Source: Clostridium sp. AM58-1XD
Lineage (GTDB): Bacteria; Bacillota; Clostridia; Lachnospirales; Lachnospiraceae
Direction of reading: 5' to 3'
Length of the DNA: 41,405 nucleotides
NCBI RefSeq assembly: GCF_003464085.1
Contig: NZ_QSDR01000034.1
Span: forward strand, 1-41,405
Shown here: in pieces, positions 16,872 to 25,438 of the stretch
Position numbering within the stretch: the stretch's first letter is position 1
Layout of the letters: every line of letters begins with the position of its first letter
Position numbers and translations under genes: made by a program
Notes under the pieces: model-generated
Seen by the model: the letters and a program-made list of their open reading frames with translations, nothing else
Database searches by the model: none
Told to the model about the DNA's origin: nothing

Positions 16872-18338
16872 ATGATATACCGCTGTACAGGAAGGGACTG
16901 CGGCCTGCTGACAGAAGAAAAAGACGGAACAAAAATTTGTCCTGTATGCGGAAGCAGGATGAATACTCTGGATGAAAAAGAGCTGACAGGCAATGACTGG
17001 AGTCATCTGGGAATCTTCTGGACGGAACGGGCCGATGAAAACATGGGAGAAGAGAAAGAGTTCTGTGAAAAACAGGCTTATTCCCGCTTCCGACATGCGT
17101 CAGCCTTGGGGGACGCTCTGGGAATCTGTAATCTGGGATGGTGTATGGAATGCGGAATTGGGACGGAACCAGATGAAAATCAGGCGTTCTGGCTGTATGA
17201 TCAGGCGGCAGAACTGGGATATGTACCGGCAATCTGCAACCTGGCAATCTGCTATGAAGGCGGGATCGGCGTACGTGAAGACGTATCAAAGGCGTTTGAG
17301 TTGTATAAAGAAGCTGCAGAATGCGGCTATCCGCGGGCGGAGCGGCTGCTGGCTTTCTGCTATGAAGATGGAATCGGGATAAACAAAGATGAGAAAAAGG
17401 CATTCTTCTGGATGAAACGGTCGGCAGAGCACAGAGATGGGACTGCACAGACGGAACTGGGCAGGATGTACGAATTTGGTATTGGAACAGCAGAAGATGG
17501 TAAGAAAGCTGTTTACTGGTACAAAAAGGCTGCTGAATCAGGGGATGCAGACGGGCAGTGCCGTCTGGCATGGTGTTTCGAAACGGGAAAAGGTCAGGAA
17601 ATCGATCTGGAGCAGGCCGCTTTCTGGTATAAAAAGGCGGCTGACCAGGGCAATCTGAGAGCACAGACCTGCATGTATGTATGTCTCCGTGAGGGAAAGG
17701 GCACCGCGCATGATGAAAAAAAGGCCGCCGGATATTTAAAGAAGGCGGCTGAAGCCGGGTATGCACCCGCTATCTGGAGACTGGGATGTACCTATTACTT
17801 TGGTGAATGCGGTCAGACTAAGGATTACGGGAAAGCAAAGGAACTGTATGAAAAGGCTGCGGCGCAAGGCGTATCCGAAGCCGCATTCAGCCTGGGATGG
17901 ATGTACTGGGAAGGCGAAGGCGTTGAGAGAGATTATGAAAAGGCTGTTTACTGGTACAGGAAGGCCGCCGGGAGACAGGACAGGTATTCCATGTTTTTTC
18001 TGGGACTGGCTTTTCTGGAAGGATGCGGAGTACAGAAGGATGAGCAGGAAGCGGTCAGGTGGTTCAAGGCTGCTGCAGAGCTTGAGCTGGAAAGCGCCTG
18101 TTATCTGATGGCATATTGCTGTAAAAAGGGACTGGGAACGGAGCAGAACCAGGAACAGGCCTTGAATTACTGCCGAGCAGCGGCGAAGGACAGGAGAGAG
18201 TTAAAATGGCTGTGCAGGGATTTAAGCGTTGCTCCGGATGAGTTTAAAGAAGTATTAAAAGGGCTGTCCGAAGGGATGGAAGACGGCCAGGGAAAAAAAC
18301 GCCTGGAAGAATTGACCAGTACAATGAATGAGAGATAA
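16872..18338 (+). CDS. Zinc-ribbon SEL1-repeat protein (paralogue, intact)
   Basis: A 488-residue paralogue of the preceding gene: the same N-terminal zinc ribbon (CTGRDC ... CPVC), the same conserved linker ending LGWCMECGIGTE, then about ten SEL1 repeats. A conserved C-terminal cap (DLSVAPDEFKEVLKGL) also ends the neighbour (FNAPNDLSQVLSSL). Start ATG 16872 follows AAAGGA. It is probably co-transcribed with the first paralogue, 62 bases upstream, and ended by the hairpin at 18346. Role unknown; SEL1 proteins typically scaffold signalling or secretion complexes. Confidence 0.85.
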   Translation: MIYRCTGRDCGLLTEEKDGTKICPVCGSRMNTLDEKELTGNDWSHLGIFWTERADENMGEEKEFCEKQAYSRFRHASALGDALGICNLGWCMECGIGTEPDENQAFWLYDQAAELGYVPAICNLAICYEGGIGVREDVSKAFELYKEAAECGYPRAERLLAFCYEDGIGINKDEKKAFFWMKRSAEHRDGTAQTELGRMYEFGIGTAEDGKKAVYWYKKAAESGDADGQCRLAWCFETGKGQEIDLEQAAFWYKKAADQGNLRAQTCMYVCLREGKGTAHDEKKAAGYLKKAAEAGYAPAIWRLGCTYYFGECGQTKDYGKAKELYEKAAAQGVSEAAFSLGWMYWEGEGVERDYEKAVYWYRKAAGRQDRYSMFFLGLAFLEGCGVQKDEQEAVRWFKAAAELELESACYLMAYCCKKGLGTEQNQEQALNYCRAAAKDRRELKWLCRDLSVAPDEFKEVLKGLSEGMEDGQGKKRLEELTSTMNER

Positions 18339-18345
18339 AAGATTA

Positions 18346-18460
18346 GAGTGCTGCAAAAAAGAAAAAACCATTGCCTATACCAATCGGGTGATCTGTCGGC
18401 TGCCCAGGCGAAATCTGGTATCGGATGGAATTGATCTAATATTTGCAGCGCTCTTTTTAT
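18346..18460 (+). terminator. Terminator-like long hairpin after the SEL1 pair
   Basis: GAGTGCTGCAAA (18346-18357) pairs with TTTGCAGCGCTC (18442-18453; one mismatch), followed by TTTTTAT. The ~85-base loop has its own ATACC/GGTAT pairing. Unusually large for a simple terminator. Confidence 0.6.
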
Positions 18461-18587
18461 ATCATGAAGACCTTGACGAAAGGATTTTCCAGTCATAAAT
18501 TCCAGCCGGTGTAAAATTATACCAATCATTGATGATAATTATATTTTGTCTGTCCTTGTCTATACTTGTTAGCATGGAGGACATGAT

Positions 18588-18902
18588 ATGATTCTAAAAA
18601 CTGCTGAACGGATTAAAGAACTGCGTGAACGGAATAATTTAACACAGTCAGAACTGGCCCGGAAGCTTCAGCTGTCACGTACCAGCATCAATGCGTGGGA
18701 AATGGGCACTTCGATTCCAGCATCGAAAAAAATTCCGGAAATTTGTCTGATTCTTCATACGACTGCTGATTATCTTCTCGGAATGGATACAGAAGATGTG
18801 ATCCCCATTTATCCGTATGATCCCGATGAAAAGGAAATCCTGTACCGTCTGACCCGATATTTCGATGAGGTACATGCTGCTGCTGAAAAAAAGAAGAAAT
18901 AA
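18588..18902 (+). CDS. XRE/Cro-type HTH transcriptional regulator
   Basis: 104 residues. The helix-turn-helix is at about residues 7-60 (IKELRERNNLTQSELARKLQ, then SRTSINAWEMGTSIP), followed by the common TTADYLLGM end of the domain. A short C-terminal tail is rich in Lys. Strong GGAGG before ATG 18588. It stands alone, with terminators on both sides; targets unknown. Such small XRE proteins can be chromosomal or remnants of mobile elements. Confidence 0.85.
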   Translation: MILKTAERIKELRERNNLTQSELARKLQLSRTSINAWEMGTSIPASKKIPEICLILHTTADYLLGMDTEDVIPIYPYDPDEKEILYRLTRYFDEVHAAAEKKKK

Positions 18903-19073
18903 TGTGATTACTGCCTGCCATGTGCCGATGACAGGCATGGGGAAAGAGAACTCTGCGAAGTATAAATCATTGTCTTCGATACCAGGGAAGGACCAGGCCG
19001 CTGTCTGGAAGAAAATCAGGTGTCGAAGATATATCTGATTATGGAGCGCTACTCATCAGGCAGATAAACAAGA

Positions 19074-19110
19074 ATTTTTGCCAGCTGGATTTTTGCCAGC
19101 TGGTATTTTT
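19074..19110 (+). terminator. Terminator formed by a 15-bp tandem repeat
   Basis: ATTTTTGCCAGCTGG occurs twice in tandem (19074-19088, 19089-19103). CCAGC of the first copy pairs with GCTGG of the second, followed by TATTTTTA. A degenerate third piece (ATTTTTATGCTGG) follows. It probably ends the XRE transcript. The rest of the 18903-19197 gap shows only a small GCCTG/CAGGC hairpin near 18911. Confidence 0.55.
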
Positions 19111-19197
19111 ATGCTGGAGCAAAAATTAAATGCTACAGATGGAAAAGTATTATTTTGCGATATTTGCTATACTTTACTCAAAGGACGGTGATACTTC

Positions 19198-19794
19198 ATG
19201 GATACAAAGGAAAAATGGGCCGCCGTAATCTCAAACGATCAGAGATATGATGGGAGGTTCTTCTACGGAGTAAAGAGTACGGGAATCTATTGCAGACCCT
19301 CTTGTAAATCAAAAAATCCCTCTCAGAAAAATGTGCTTTTCTTTGACAGCAGAGAGGAAGCTGAATTCGCAGGACTTCGGCCATGCAAAATATGCAGGCC
19401 GGATTTACTATCCTATGACCCTGCTGCAGATATGGCTGAGGCGGTAAAAGATCTGATTGACAGAAATTTTGCCGACCGGATAGCGCTTCAGGATCAATTG
19501 AATTCCCTCGGTGTATCGAGAAGACATTTAACAGAACTGTTTGAAAGAAGGTTTGATATGCCGCCGGAACAGTATATGAATCAAGTCCGTTTTTCCCACG
19601 CAAAGAGTTTTGAAAAACCAAACAACAAAACAGGCGGTATACTGCCCTTTCCGGGAGCATACCGCCTGTTTATTGTCGGCAGACCGTTTTACGGTCTTCG
19701 AGTAATTCCTTGTAATCTGGCCGGACACACCTGTAAGACGATTTTTACATCGGCGGTACGGGAGTGGGCCGTGTGCGGTCAAAGACCTCGCTGA
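19198..19794 (+). CDS. Ada-type methylphosphotriester sensor/AraC regulator, C-terminally truncated
   Basis: The N-terminal ~75 residues are an Ada zinc-binding domain with four cysteines (GIYCRPSC ... PCKICRPD), the part that repairs and senses methylphosphotriesters in AdaA-like proteins. An AraC helix-turn-helix begins after it (LNSLGVSRRHLTELFERRFD ... PPEQYMNQVRFSHAK) but stops after the first half. From about residue 138 the frame runs through a terminator hairpin and into the 3' end of the convergent deacetylase gene, so the last ~60 residues are not natural family sequence. The second HTH is missing. Probably a deletion product; DNA binding is likely impaired though the zinc domain may still fold. 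Confidence 0.75.
   Translation: MDTKEKWAAVISNDQRYDGRFFYGVKSTGIYCRPSCKSKNPSQKNVLFFDSREEAEFAGLRPCKICRPDLLSYDPAADMAEAVKDLIDRNFADRIALQDQLNSLGVSRRHLTELFERRFDMPPEQYMNQVRFSHAKSFEKPNNKTGGILPFPGAYRLFIVGRPFYGLRVIPCNLAGHTCKTIFTSAVREWAVCGQRPR
19628..19671. terminator. Strong hairpin terminator for the deacetylase gene
   Basis: AAACAGGCGGTAT (19628-19640) pairs perfectly with ATACCGCCTGTTT (19659-19671). On the minus strand it is followed by a T-rich tract (TTTTGTTGTTT), so it best terminates the deacetylase transcript. It lies inside the spurious tail of the Ada frame. Confidence 0.8.
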
Positions 19795-21154
19795 CATCGA
19801 AGAGATCACTTAAATGATCCTTTTCCGGATTATTTTCCGGCAGGTCATAATACATACGGAAACCATCGAGATTGCGTCGCCCCTGTCTCATATAGTGATC
19901 GCCGATCTGCACCCAGTACGGCGTGGAATCTACGTTGCAGAAATATCGGAATCCGGCATTATAAAGGTAGGAAAATCGTTCGTTTTCCATTGTATAGGGA
20001 TGCCAGTCACCGATATCTGCTCCAAAAGGAAACAGGATAATATCGGTAGGACCGATGAGGGACTCCACCTGATCTTCCCATTTGTCCGTATCCCTTCGGA
20101 AGGTATCCATATCGACGGTCCCCAGGTTCTTGTGCCCCCAGCTGTGAGAAGCCAGTTCCCAGCCGTTGTCACGGAGACACTGCGCCACTTTTTTTACCTG
20201 TTCTCTGTCTGCTTCAAGGTTTGGATTGGTGTCCCTGTAGGATTCATCTGTTCGGTATCCCAGTACGCCATTGTAGCCGGTAAAGGCGATGACGGCCCTC
20301 GCTCCCTTATAAGAAAAGTCGGGATGCTCTTCGATAAAGTCGTCTAAAAGAGGAATCAGATCATAGGAACCGGTTGAAATACTGCCGTCGTCCATTTTCA
20401 TTTCGCAGGTGGGTTTTCCATCTTCGCCGATAACAATTCTGGAAGCAAATCCGTCACCTTCCATGTATTCATAATAGCAGACATCGTCCTGAGACATTAC
20501 AAATGGCTTTTTTCCTTCAGGAAGCATAATATCGCCTGACTTAAAAACAGGGCTGCCATTTTCGTCTACAGTTTCATACGAAATGTCGTGAAGCCGGACT
20601 AGTACATATCCCCGGTCATACATCTGCTGAAGAATCTTCATAAATTCATCCTTAGTAGTCATTACCTGATTGTAGCCGGTCTGTGTCTTATCGCCGTCAA
20701 AGGCCTTGCTGTTGTCCATAATCAGGGAATGAAAGAAAACGTGGGTAATCTTATGGGGATCGGCACGCACAAGGGTGGACTTGACTGCTTCATAACGTTC
20801 TACTGCAGCGGAGGCCTTCGGATCGCTGCTGAATTCACTGTTCTTTATAAGGTCAATTGCCCTGTCGTAATCATAGCCTGCGGCAAGCAGGTCTGCTTCT
20901 GCAATCACTGCATCTACACCGGACAGAACAGGTTCTGTAGCGGCGGTAACGGTAACAGCGCCGCCGTCTGTCTGTTCAGTTGAAAAAGAAGCACTTTCCG
21001 CATGAAAATGCCCCCTTATTTTTTTGAATGCCAGTATGGACCCGCTTAACAGAATCGCGGCGATCAGTATGATCGCGATTAGAAATGGAAAATTCCGGAA
21101 TGGCCTTCTGGGTTCCCGGAATGTCAGATCGCGTTTATAGCCATATCTTCTCAT
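19745..21154 (-). CDS. Membrane-anchored polysaccharide deacetylase (NodB-like)
   Basis: About 469 residues from ATG 21154, chosen because AGGAG lies nine bases upstream; TTG 21163 is too close. A cytoplasmic basic start precedes one transmembrane anchor (FPFLIAIILIAAILLSGSIL, about 25-45). The extracellular part has a carbohydrate-esterase-4 type fold: an MSQDDVCYYEYM segment supplies the Asp pair, a VIAFTGYNGVLGYR strand follows, and ASHSWGH supplies the zinc-binding histidines. Likely removes acetyl groups from peptidoglycan or a surface glycan. Its stop lies 73 bases beyond a strong terminator. Substrate not determinable. Confidence 0.82.
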   Translation of the reverse strand: MRRYGYKRDLTFREPRRPFRNFPFLIAIILIAAILLSGSILAFKKIRGHFHAESASFSTEQTDGGAVTVTAATEPVLSGVDAVIAEADLLAAGYDYDRAIDLIKNSEFSSDPKASAAVERYEAVKSTLVRADPHKITHVFFHSLIMDNSKAFDGDKTQTGYNQVMTTKDEFMKILQQMYDRGYVLVRLHDISYETVDENGSPVFKSGDIMLPEGKKPFVMSQDDVCYYEYMEGDGFASRIVIGEDGKPTCEMKMDDGSISTGSYDLIPLLDDFIEEHPDFSYKGARAVIAFTGYNGVLGYRTDESYRDTNPNLEADREQVKKVAQCLRDNGWELASHSWGHKNLGTVDMDTFRRDTDKWEDQVESLIGPTDIILFPFGADIGDWHPYTMENERFSYLYNAGFRYFCNVDSTPYWVQIGDHYMRQGRRNLDGFRMYYDLPENNPEKDHLSDLFDVSEVFDRTRPTPVPPM

Positions 21155-21163
21155 AATAAACAA

Positions 21164-21525
21164 CTCCTGTATTATTCTTTATGCTTTTACCAATCTGTTT
21201 CGCAGATATGGGAATGGATATCCGGCAGAACTTCATCCGCCGCTTTCAGTGGTGCTTGCAGGTATGACAGCCACTTTGAAGTTATTATACCATAGTTGCA
21301 GGCGGCTATGGCTGCCTTCGGCAAATTTAAGCGCACGGCTTTTGCGGCAAGCGCAGAAACCGTCAATCCACTGGTATAATGCCTGCTTTGCGGACATTAT
21401 ACCATAAAGACAAGCTGGTTGTCAGTCTCTGTCATAAAAAACTTATCTTTTTTTAGATTTAAGCGTATTATCGAAGAAGAATGGGCCTATACATTATTAA
21501 TGGAGAAAATAATAAGAGGGATTTT
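21164..21525. other. Divergent intergenic region with hairpins and promoters
   Basis: Between the divergent deacetylase and dacA genes. Minus strand: two copies of ATGGTATAAT (about 21283-21292 and 21399-21408), each a possible extended -10 for the deacetylase. Plus strand: TTATCT, 17 bases, TATTAT just before 21476 for dacA. Small stem-loops include CCATAG/CTATGG around 21290-21312 and AGTGG/CCACT around 21250-21276. No gene seen. Confidence 0.45.
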
Positions 21526-22776
21526 ATGAAACGATTTTTAGCAGCCGTACTGGCCATGCTCATGGCGTTTCTGACCCCTGCGGGACAGGTACTGGCAGAA
21601 GAGCCGAACCTGGCTGTCGGCAGCGATGCAGTGATGGCCGGCGTCCTGAACGAGGAGGACGCTGCAGGGGGAACAAGTGAGTATTCAGGACTTCAGGTTC
21701 AGGCGCCGAGTGTAATACTTATGGAGGCCAGCACGGGAAAGGTCATTTATGAAAAAAATGCGGATGAACAGAGGAGACCTGCAAGTATTACGAAGATTAT
21801 GACGTTGATACTGATTTTTGATGCGCTCAAATCAGGAAAGATAAATCTTTCTGACGAAGTAGTCACGAGCGCGCATGCGAAATCCATGGGAGGATCCCAG
21901 GTCTTTCTGGAGGAAGGGGAAGTACAGACGGTCGATACGCTTATTAAGTGTATCGTTGTGGCTTCAGGAAATGATGCCAGCGTAGCCATGGCGGAATACA
22001 TAGCCGGCAGCGAACCGGAATTCGTGAATATGATGAACGAGCGGGCAGCGGGATTGGGAATGACAGGCACCCACTTCGAAGACTGCTGCGGCCTCACGGA
22101 TTCCGGCACCCACCTGACGACGGCCAGGGATATAGCAACCATGTCCAGGGAACTGATTAATAAATACCCTGAAATCCACAACTATTCCACAATATGGATG
22201 GAAAACATCACTCATGTAACGAAACAGGGTACGAAAGAATTCGGCCTTTCCAATACGAATAAACTGTTGAAAATGGCGACTAATTTTAAAGTGACAGGGC
22301 TGAAGACTGGTTCTACCTCACTGGCAAAATACTGCCTGTCCGCTACAGCAGAAAAGGATGGGGTCCGTCTGATTGCATCGATTATGGCAGCTCCCGATTA
22401 TAAAGCCAGATTTGCAGATGCCGTCAGCCTGCTGAATTATGGGTATGCAAACTGCCGACTTTATGAGGATACCGAGATGCCGCCGCTCATGCCGGTTGAA
22501 GTCATAAACGGCGTTGAAGACCGTGTGCCGTTAAAGTACGCAGGAACGTTTTCCTACCTGGGTCTGAACGGCGAAGATTTTTCAAAAATCGAAAAGAAGC
22601 TGATAGTAGAGGAAAAAATGCAGGCTCCTGTCGAACCGGGGCAGAAGGCAGGTACTCTGCAGTATATACTGAACGGAAACGTGCTTGGAGAGGTGGAAAT
22701 TATCACTGACGGTACGGTGAAAAAGGCCGGAATATTTGATTACCTGAAAAAAATGGCAAGAGGATTTTTGTTCTGA
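21526..22776 (+). CDS. dacA: D-alanyl-D-alanine carboxypeptidase (PBP5-like)
   Basis: A 416-residue S11 serine peptidase that trims the terminal D-Ala from peptidoglycan stem peptides outside the cell. A signal peptide (MKRFLAAVLAMLMAFLTPAG, cleavage near VLA-EE) precedes the catalytic domain. Active-site motifs: SITK (Ser87, Lys90), SGN (147-149) and KTG (260-262), followed by the C-terminal beta domain and a weak amphipathic end (YLKKMARGFLF) that likely anchors it to the membrane. ATG 21526 is chosen because AGAGGG precedes it and the signal peptide starts there; an earlier in-frame ATG at 21481 adds 15 unlikely residues. Confidence 0.92.
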   Translation: MKRFLAAVLAMLMAFLTPAGQVLAEEPNLAVGSDAVMAGVLNEEDAAGGTSEYSGLQVQAPSVILMEASTGKVIYEKNADEQRRPASITKIMTLILIFDALKSGKINLSDEVVTSAHAKSMGGSQVFLEEGEVQTVDTLIKCIVVASGNDASVAMAEYIAGSEPEFVNMMNERAAGLGMTGTHFEDCCGLTDSGTHLTTARDIATMSRELINKYPEIHNYSTIWMENITHVTKQGTKEFGLSNTNKLLKMATNFKVTGLKTGSTSLAKYCLSATAEKDGVRLIASIMAAPDYKARFADAVSLLNYGYANCRLYEDTEMPPLMPVEVINGVEDRVPLKYAGTFSYLGLNGEDFSKIEKKLIVEEKMQAPVEPGQKAGTLQYILNGNVLGEVEIITDGTVKKAGIFDYLKKMARGFLF

Positions 22777-22800
22777 TAAAAAAGCAGGAAGAAAAACATC

Positions 22801-22829
22801 TTGTTCCATCAGTATCTTTATAGTATAAT
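22801..22829 (+). promoter_or_regulatory. Promoter of the CofE-like gene
   Basis: TTGTTC (22801-22806), 17-base spacer, TATAAT (22824-22829), about 55 bases before ATG 22884. Confidence 0.7.
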
Positions 22830-22883
22830 TAGCGTAAACGCGCCATAAGCGAACGTAAAATATAAAGATACAGGAGAATGAAA

Positions 22884-24083
22884 ATGGATAGAATGGTTGG
22901 AACAGTATCACGTGGTGTGAGAGCACCGATTATCCGTGAGGGTGATGACTTGGCAAAGATTGTTGTAGATTCCGTATTGAAGGCAGCAGAGTCGGAGAAG
23001 TTTGATCTCCATGACCGGGATGTGGTTGCCGTGACGGAAGCTGTCGTAGCCCGCGCTCAGGGAAATTATGCTACAATTGACCAGATTGCAGAAGACGTAC
23101 ATCAGAAATTCGGAGACGATACCGTCGGCGTCATTTTCCCGATCCTCAGCAGAAACCGTTTTGCAATTTGTTTAAAAGGAATTGCAAAGGGATGCAGAAA
23201 AGTTGTGCTGATGCTGAGCTACCCTTCAGACGAAGTAGGGAATCATCTGATCGATGAAGAACTGCTGGAAGAGAAGAATGTAAATCCATGGAGTGATGTG
23301 CTGACGGAAGCTCAGTACAGAAATTATTTTGGCTATCAGAAACATTACTTTACAGGCGTGGATTACGTAGAGTACTATAAAGACCTGATTCAGAAGGCAG
23401 GAGCTGATGTTGAAATTATTTTTGCCAATAATCCAAAGGCAATCCTCAAATATACGACGAGTATTTTGAATTGCGATATCCACACCAGACTGAAGACCAA
23501 GAGGACTCTGCTGAACAGCGGAGCAAAGAAGGTCTACTCTCTCGATGATATTCTGACAGAGAGCGTAAACGGCGGCGGTTATAATGACAGATACGGTCTG
23601 CTCGGATCCAATAAGGCAACCGAGGACAGCGTAAAGCTGTTTCCGATCAACTGTCAGGATATGGTAGACAGAATTCACTCCATGTTCATGGAGAAGACTG
23701 GAAAGAAAGTCGAAGTCATGATTTACGGGGACGGAGCATTCAAAGATCCGGTCGGAAAGATCTGGGAACTGGCTGATCCTGTTGTTTCACCGGCTTATAC
23801 GGATGGACTGGACGGAACGCCGAACGAGGTGAAGTTAAAATATCTGGCTGATAACGACTTTGCCCAGTTATCAGGAGAAGAACTTCAGGAAGCGATTAAA
23901 AATTATATTCATGAAAAAGATGAAAAGGCAGAGAATTTAAAGGGAACGATGGTAACCCAGGGAACGACCCCAAGAAGGATCACAGATTTAATCGGATCTC
24001 TGGCTGACCTCACATCCGGAAGCGGAGATAAGGGAACGCCGATCGTACTGGTTCAGGGATATTTTGATAATTATACGAAATAA
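22884..24083 (+). CDS. Coenzyme F420-0:L-glutamate ligase (CofE)-like protein
   Basis: A 399-residue member of the F420_ligase family. N-terminal features fit: VGTVSRGVRAPIIREGDDL, the DVVAVTEAVVARAQGN segment, and a long C-terminal part specific to the Firmicutes version (MIYGDGAFKDPVGKIWELAD). CofE adds glutamates to coenzyme F420, but nothing else here belongs to F420 synthesis and these bacteria are not known to make it, so the true substrate is probably another metabolite receiving a gamma-glutamyl or similar amide. ATG 22884 is preferred to 22878 because AGGAG then has normal spacing. It has its own promoter and terminator, so it is monocistronic. Confidence 0.82.
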   Translation: MDRMVGTVSRGVRAPIIREGDDLAKIVVDSVLKAAESEKFDLHDRDVVAVTEAVVARAQGNYATIDQIAEDVHQKFGDDTVGVIFPILSRNRFAICLKGIAKGCRKVVLMLSYPSDEVGNHLIDEELLEEKNVNPWSDVLTEAQYRNYFGYQKHYFTGVDYVEYYKDLIQKAGADVEIIFANNPKAILKYTTSILNCDIHTRLKTKRTLLNSGAKKVYSLDDILTESVNGGGYNDRYGLLGSNKATEDSVKLFPINCQDMVDRIHSMFMEKTGKKVEVMIYGDGAFKDPVGKIWELADPVVSPAYTDGLDGTPNEVKLKYLADNDFAQLSGEELQEAIKNYIHEKDEKAENLKGTMVTQGTTPRRITDLIGSLADLTSGSGDKGTPIVLVQGYFDNYTK

Positions 24084-24106
24084 TTAAAAAGTAATTCTAC
24101 AGAAAG

Positions 24107-24158
24107 AAAACCATGTTCTGATTCTGGTACAGCCAGACTTCAGAACATGGTTTTTCTG
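24107..24158. terminator. Bidirectional intrinsic terminator
   Basis: AAAACCATGTTCTGA (24107-24121) pairs perfectly with TCAGAACATGGTTTT (24140-24154), followed by TTCT, with an A-rich 5' flank. It separates the CofE-like gene from the convergent solute-binding-protein gene. Confidence 0.88.
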
Positions 24159-24185
24159 TTCTCTTACTTGAGGAATTTTGAACTA

Positions 24186-25205
24186 TTATTTTGCGGCTGT
24201 TATGGAGAAATCGGTAGTAACCAGGTCTTCATAAGGAACACGTTCCTTCAGTTCTCCGGCTTCCTCCAGAATGTTCTGGAGCAGGTCAAAGCTGTCTTTT
24301 TCAAATATTGTATCCTCTTTCCAGGTGTCCTGTTCTTTATAGCGCTCTACGATTTTAGCGATAGTATCAACATCTGTTTCCGGAAACTGAGGCTTAATGG
24401 TCTTTGCGATCTCTTCGGCAGAGTGGGAATTGACGTATTCCAGACCTTTCTGAATTGCATTTGTGAATTTTTGAATGACTTCTGGATTTTTTTCCAGGTA
24501 GCTCTTTTTTGCAGAGTAGGCGGTATATGGAACATAACCGGAATCTTTGCCCAGAGAAGCTACAACGTATCCGCCCCCTTCCAATTCCAGGCCGGTTGCA
24601 AACGGTTCGAACTCTACGGTATAGTCGGCATCATTGCTTGTAAAGGCGGCAGCCGTCAGACCAAAATCGATACTCTGATCGATGGTCAGGTCTGCTTTGG
24701 GATCCAGTCCGTTCTTTTTCAAAATGTACTCAAAAATCATTTCCGGCATGCCGCCGGCTCTGCCGCCCAGCACTTTTTTGCCTTTCAGACTCTGCCAGTC
24801 AAAGGAGGTTTCCGGTGTGCGTCCAACGAGGAAGTTGCCGGCCCTCTGAGTCAGCTGGGCAAAATTCACGGCATAGTCGTCAGAACCTTCCTGATAAACG
24901 TAAATACTGGCTTCCGATCCCATAAATCCGATATCGGCGTCTCCGGAGATCAGGGCGGTCATGACCTTGTCTGCTCCCGCGCCATTGACCAGTTTCAGAT
25001 CCAGGCCTTCGTCTTCGAAGTAGCCGAGTTCAATGGCCGAGTACTGAGGAGCGTAAAAAATAGAATGGGCAACTTCATTTAATGTGACGGGAGTCAGACC
25101 GTTTTTGTCCCCGGATGAGCTGCAGCCGGAAAGAAGTGCGGAAGAGAAAAGGAGCGTCCCTGCGAGGAAGCAGGAAAAAACAGATGTACGGGTGCTTTTT
25201 TTCAT
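24186..25205 (-). CDS. ABC transporter substrate-binding lipoprotein (NMT1/SsuA-like), orphan
   Basis: About 339 residues from ATG 25205. The signal peptide ends in lipobox LLSGC with Cys28. The mature protein has the NMT1/SsuA/TauA type II fold signatures: FYAPQYSAIELGYFEDEGLD, LISGDADIGFMGSEASIYVY, LKGKKVLGGRAGGMPE and FEPFATGLE. Such proteins bind aliphatic sulfonates, nitrate or thiamine precursors; which one cannot be told. The ABC permease and ATPase normally next to it are absent on both sides, so it must use a transporter encoded elsewhere or be a relic. TTG 25214 is a possible longer start. Confidence 0.85.
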   Translation of the reverse strand: MKKSTRTSVFSCFLAGTLLFSSALLSGCSSSGDKNGLTPVTLNEVAHSIFYAPQYSAIELGYFEDEGLDLKLVNGAGADKVMTALISGDADIGFMGSEASIYVYQEGSDDYAVNFAQLTQRAGNFLVGRTPETSFDWQSLKGKKVLGGRAGGMPEMIFEYILKKNGLDPKADLTIDQSIDFGLTAAAFTSNDADYTVEFEPFATGLELEGGGYVVASLGKDSGYVPYTAYSAKKSYLEKNPEVIQKFTNAIQKGLEYVNSHSAEEIAKTIKPQFPETDVDTIAKIVERYKEQDTWKEDTIFEKDSFDLLQNILEEAGELKERVPYEDLVTTDFSITAAK

Positions 25206-25438
25206 AAAATACAAAGTCCTCCTGTTAAATTTCCATATAATACATAGTATTAAAGGAATGTGGAATGGTGCTGTAAATTTAATTGAATTTTTCGTAATTT
25301 AAGAAAACTATAAGGCGACATACACAGAAATATCACAGAACGTACACAATATTGCCTTATTATGGGAAACAGGTGAAAAGGGCTGCGGAGGACGGGATCA
25401 GCCGGCGGTCCTAAGAAAAAGGAAAGTGAGAAGAAACT

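Noticed and set aside
16870..17766. 298-codon minus-strand open frame under the second SEL1 gene
   Set aside because: Low-complexity Pro/His/Ser-rich translation, no start context, and it mirrors the strongly repetitive SEL1 gene; a shadow of the opposite strand.
24147..25082. 311-codon plus-strand open frame across the solute-binding-protein gene
   Set aside because: Starts without a ribosome-binding site inside a terminator region; the minus strand has a clear lipoprotein with family motifs.
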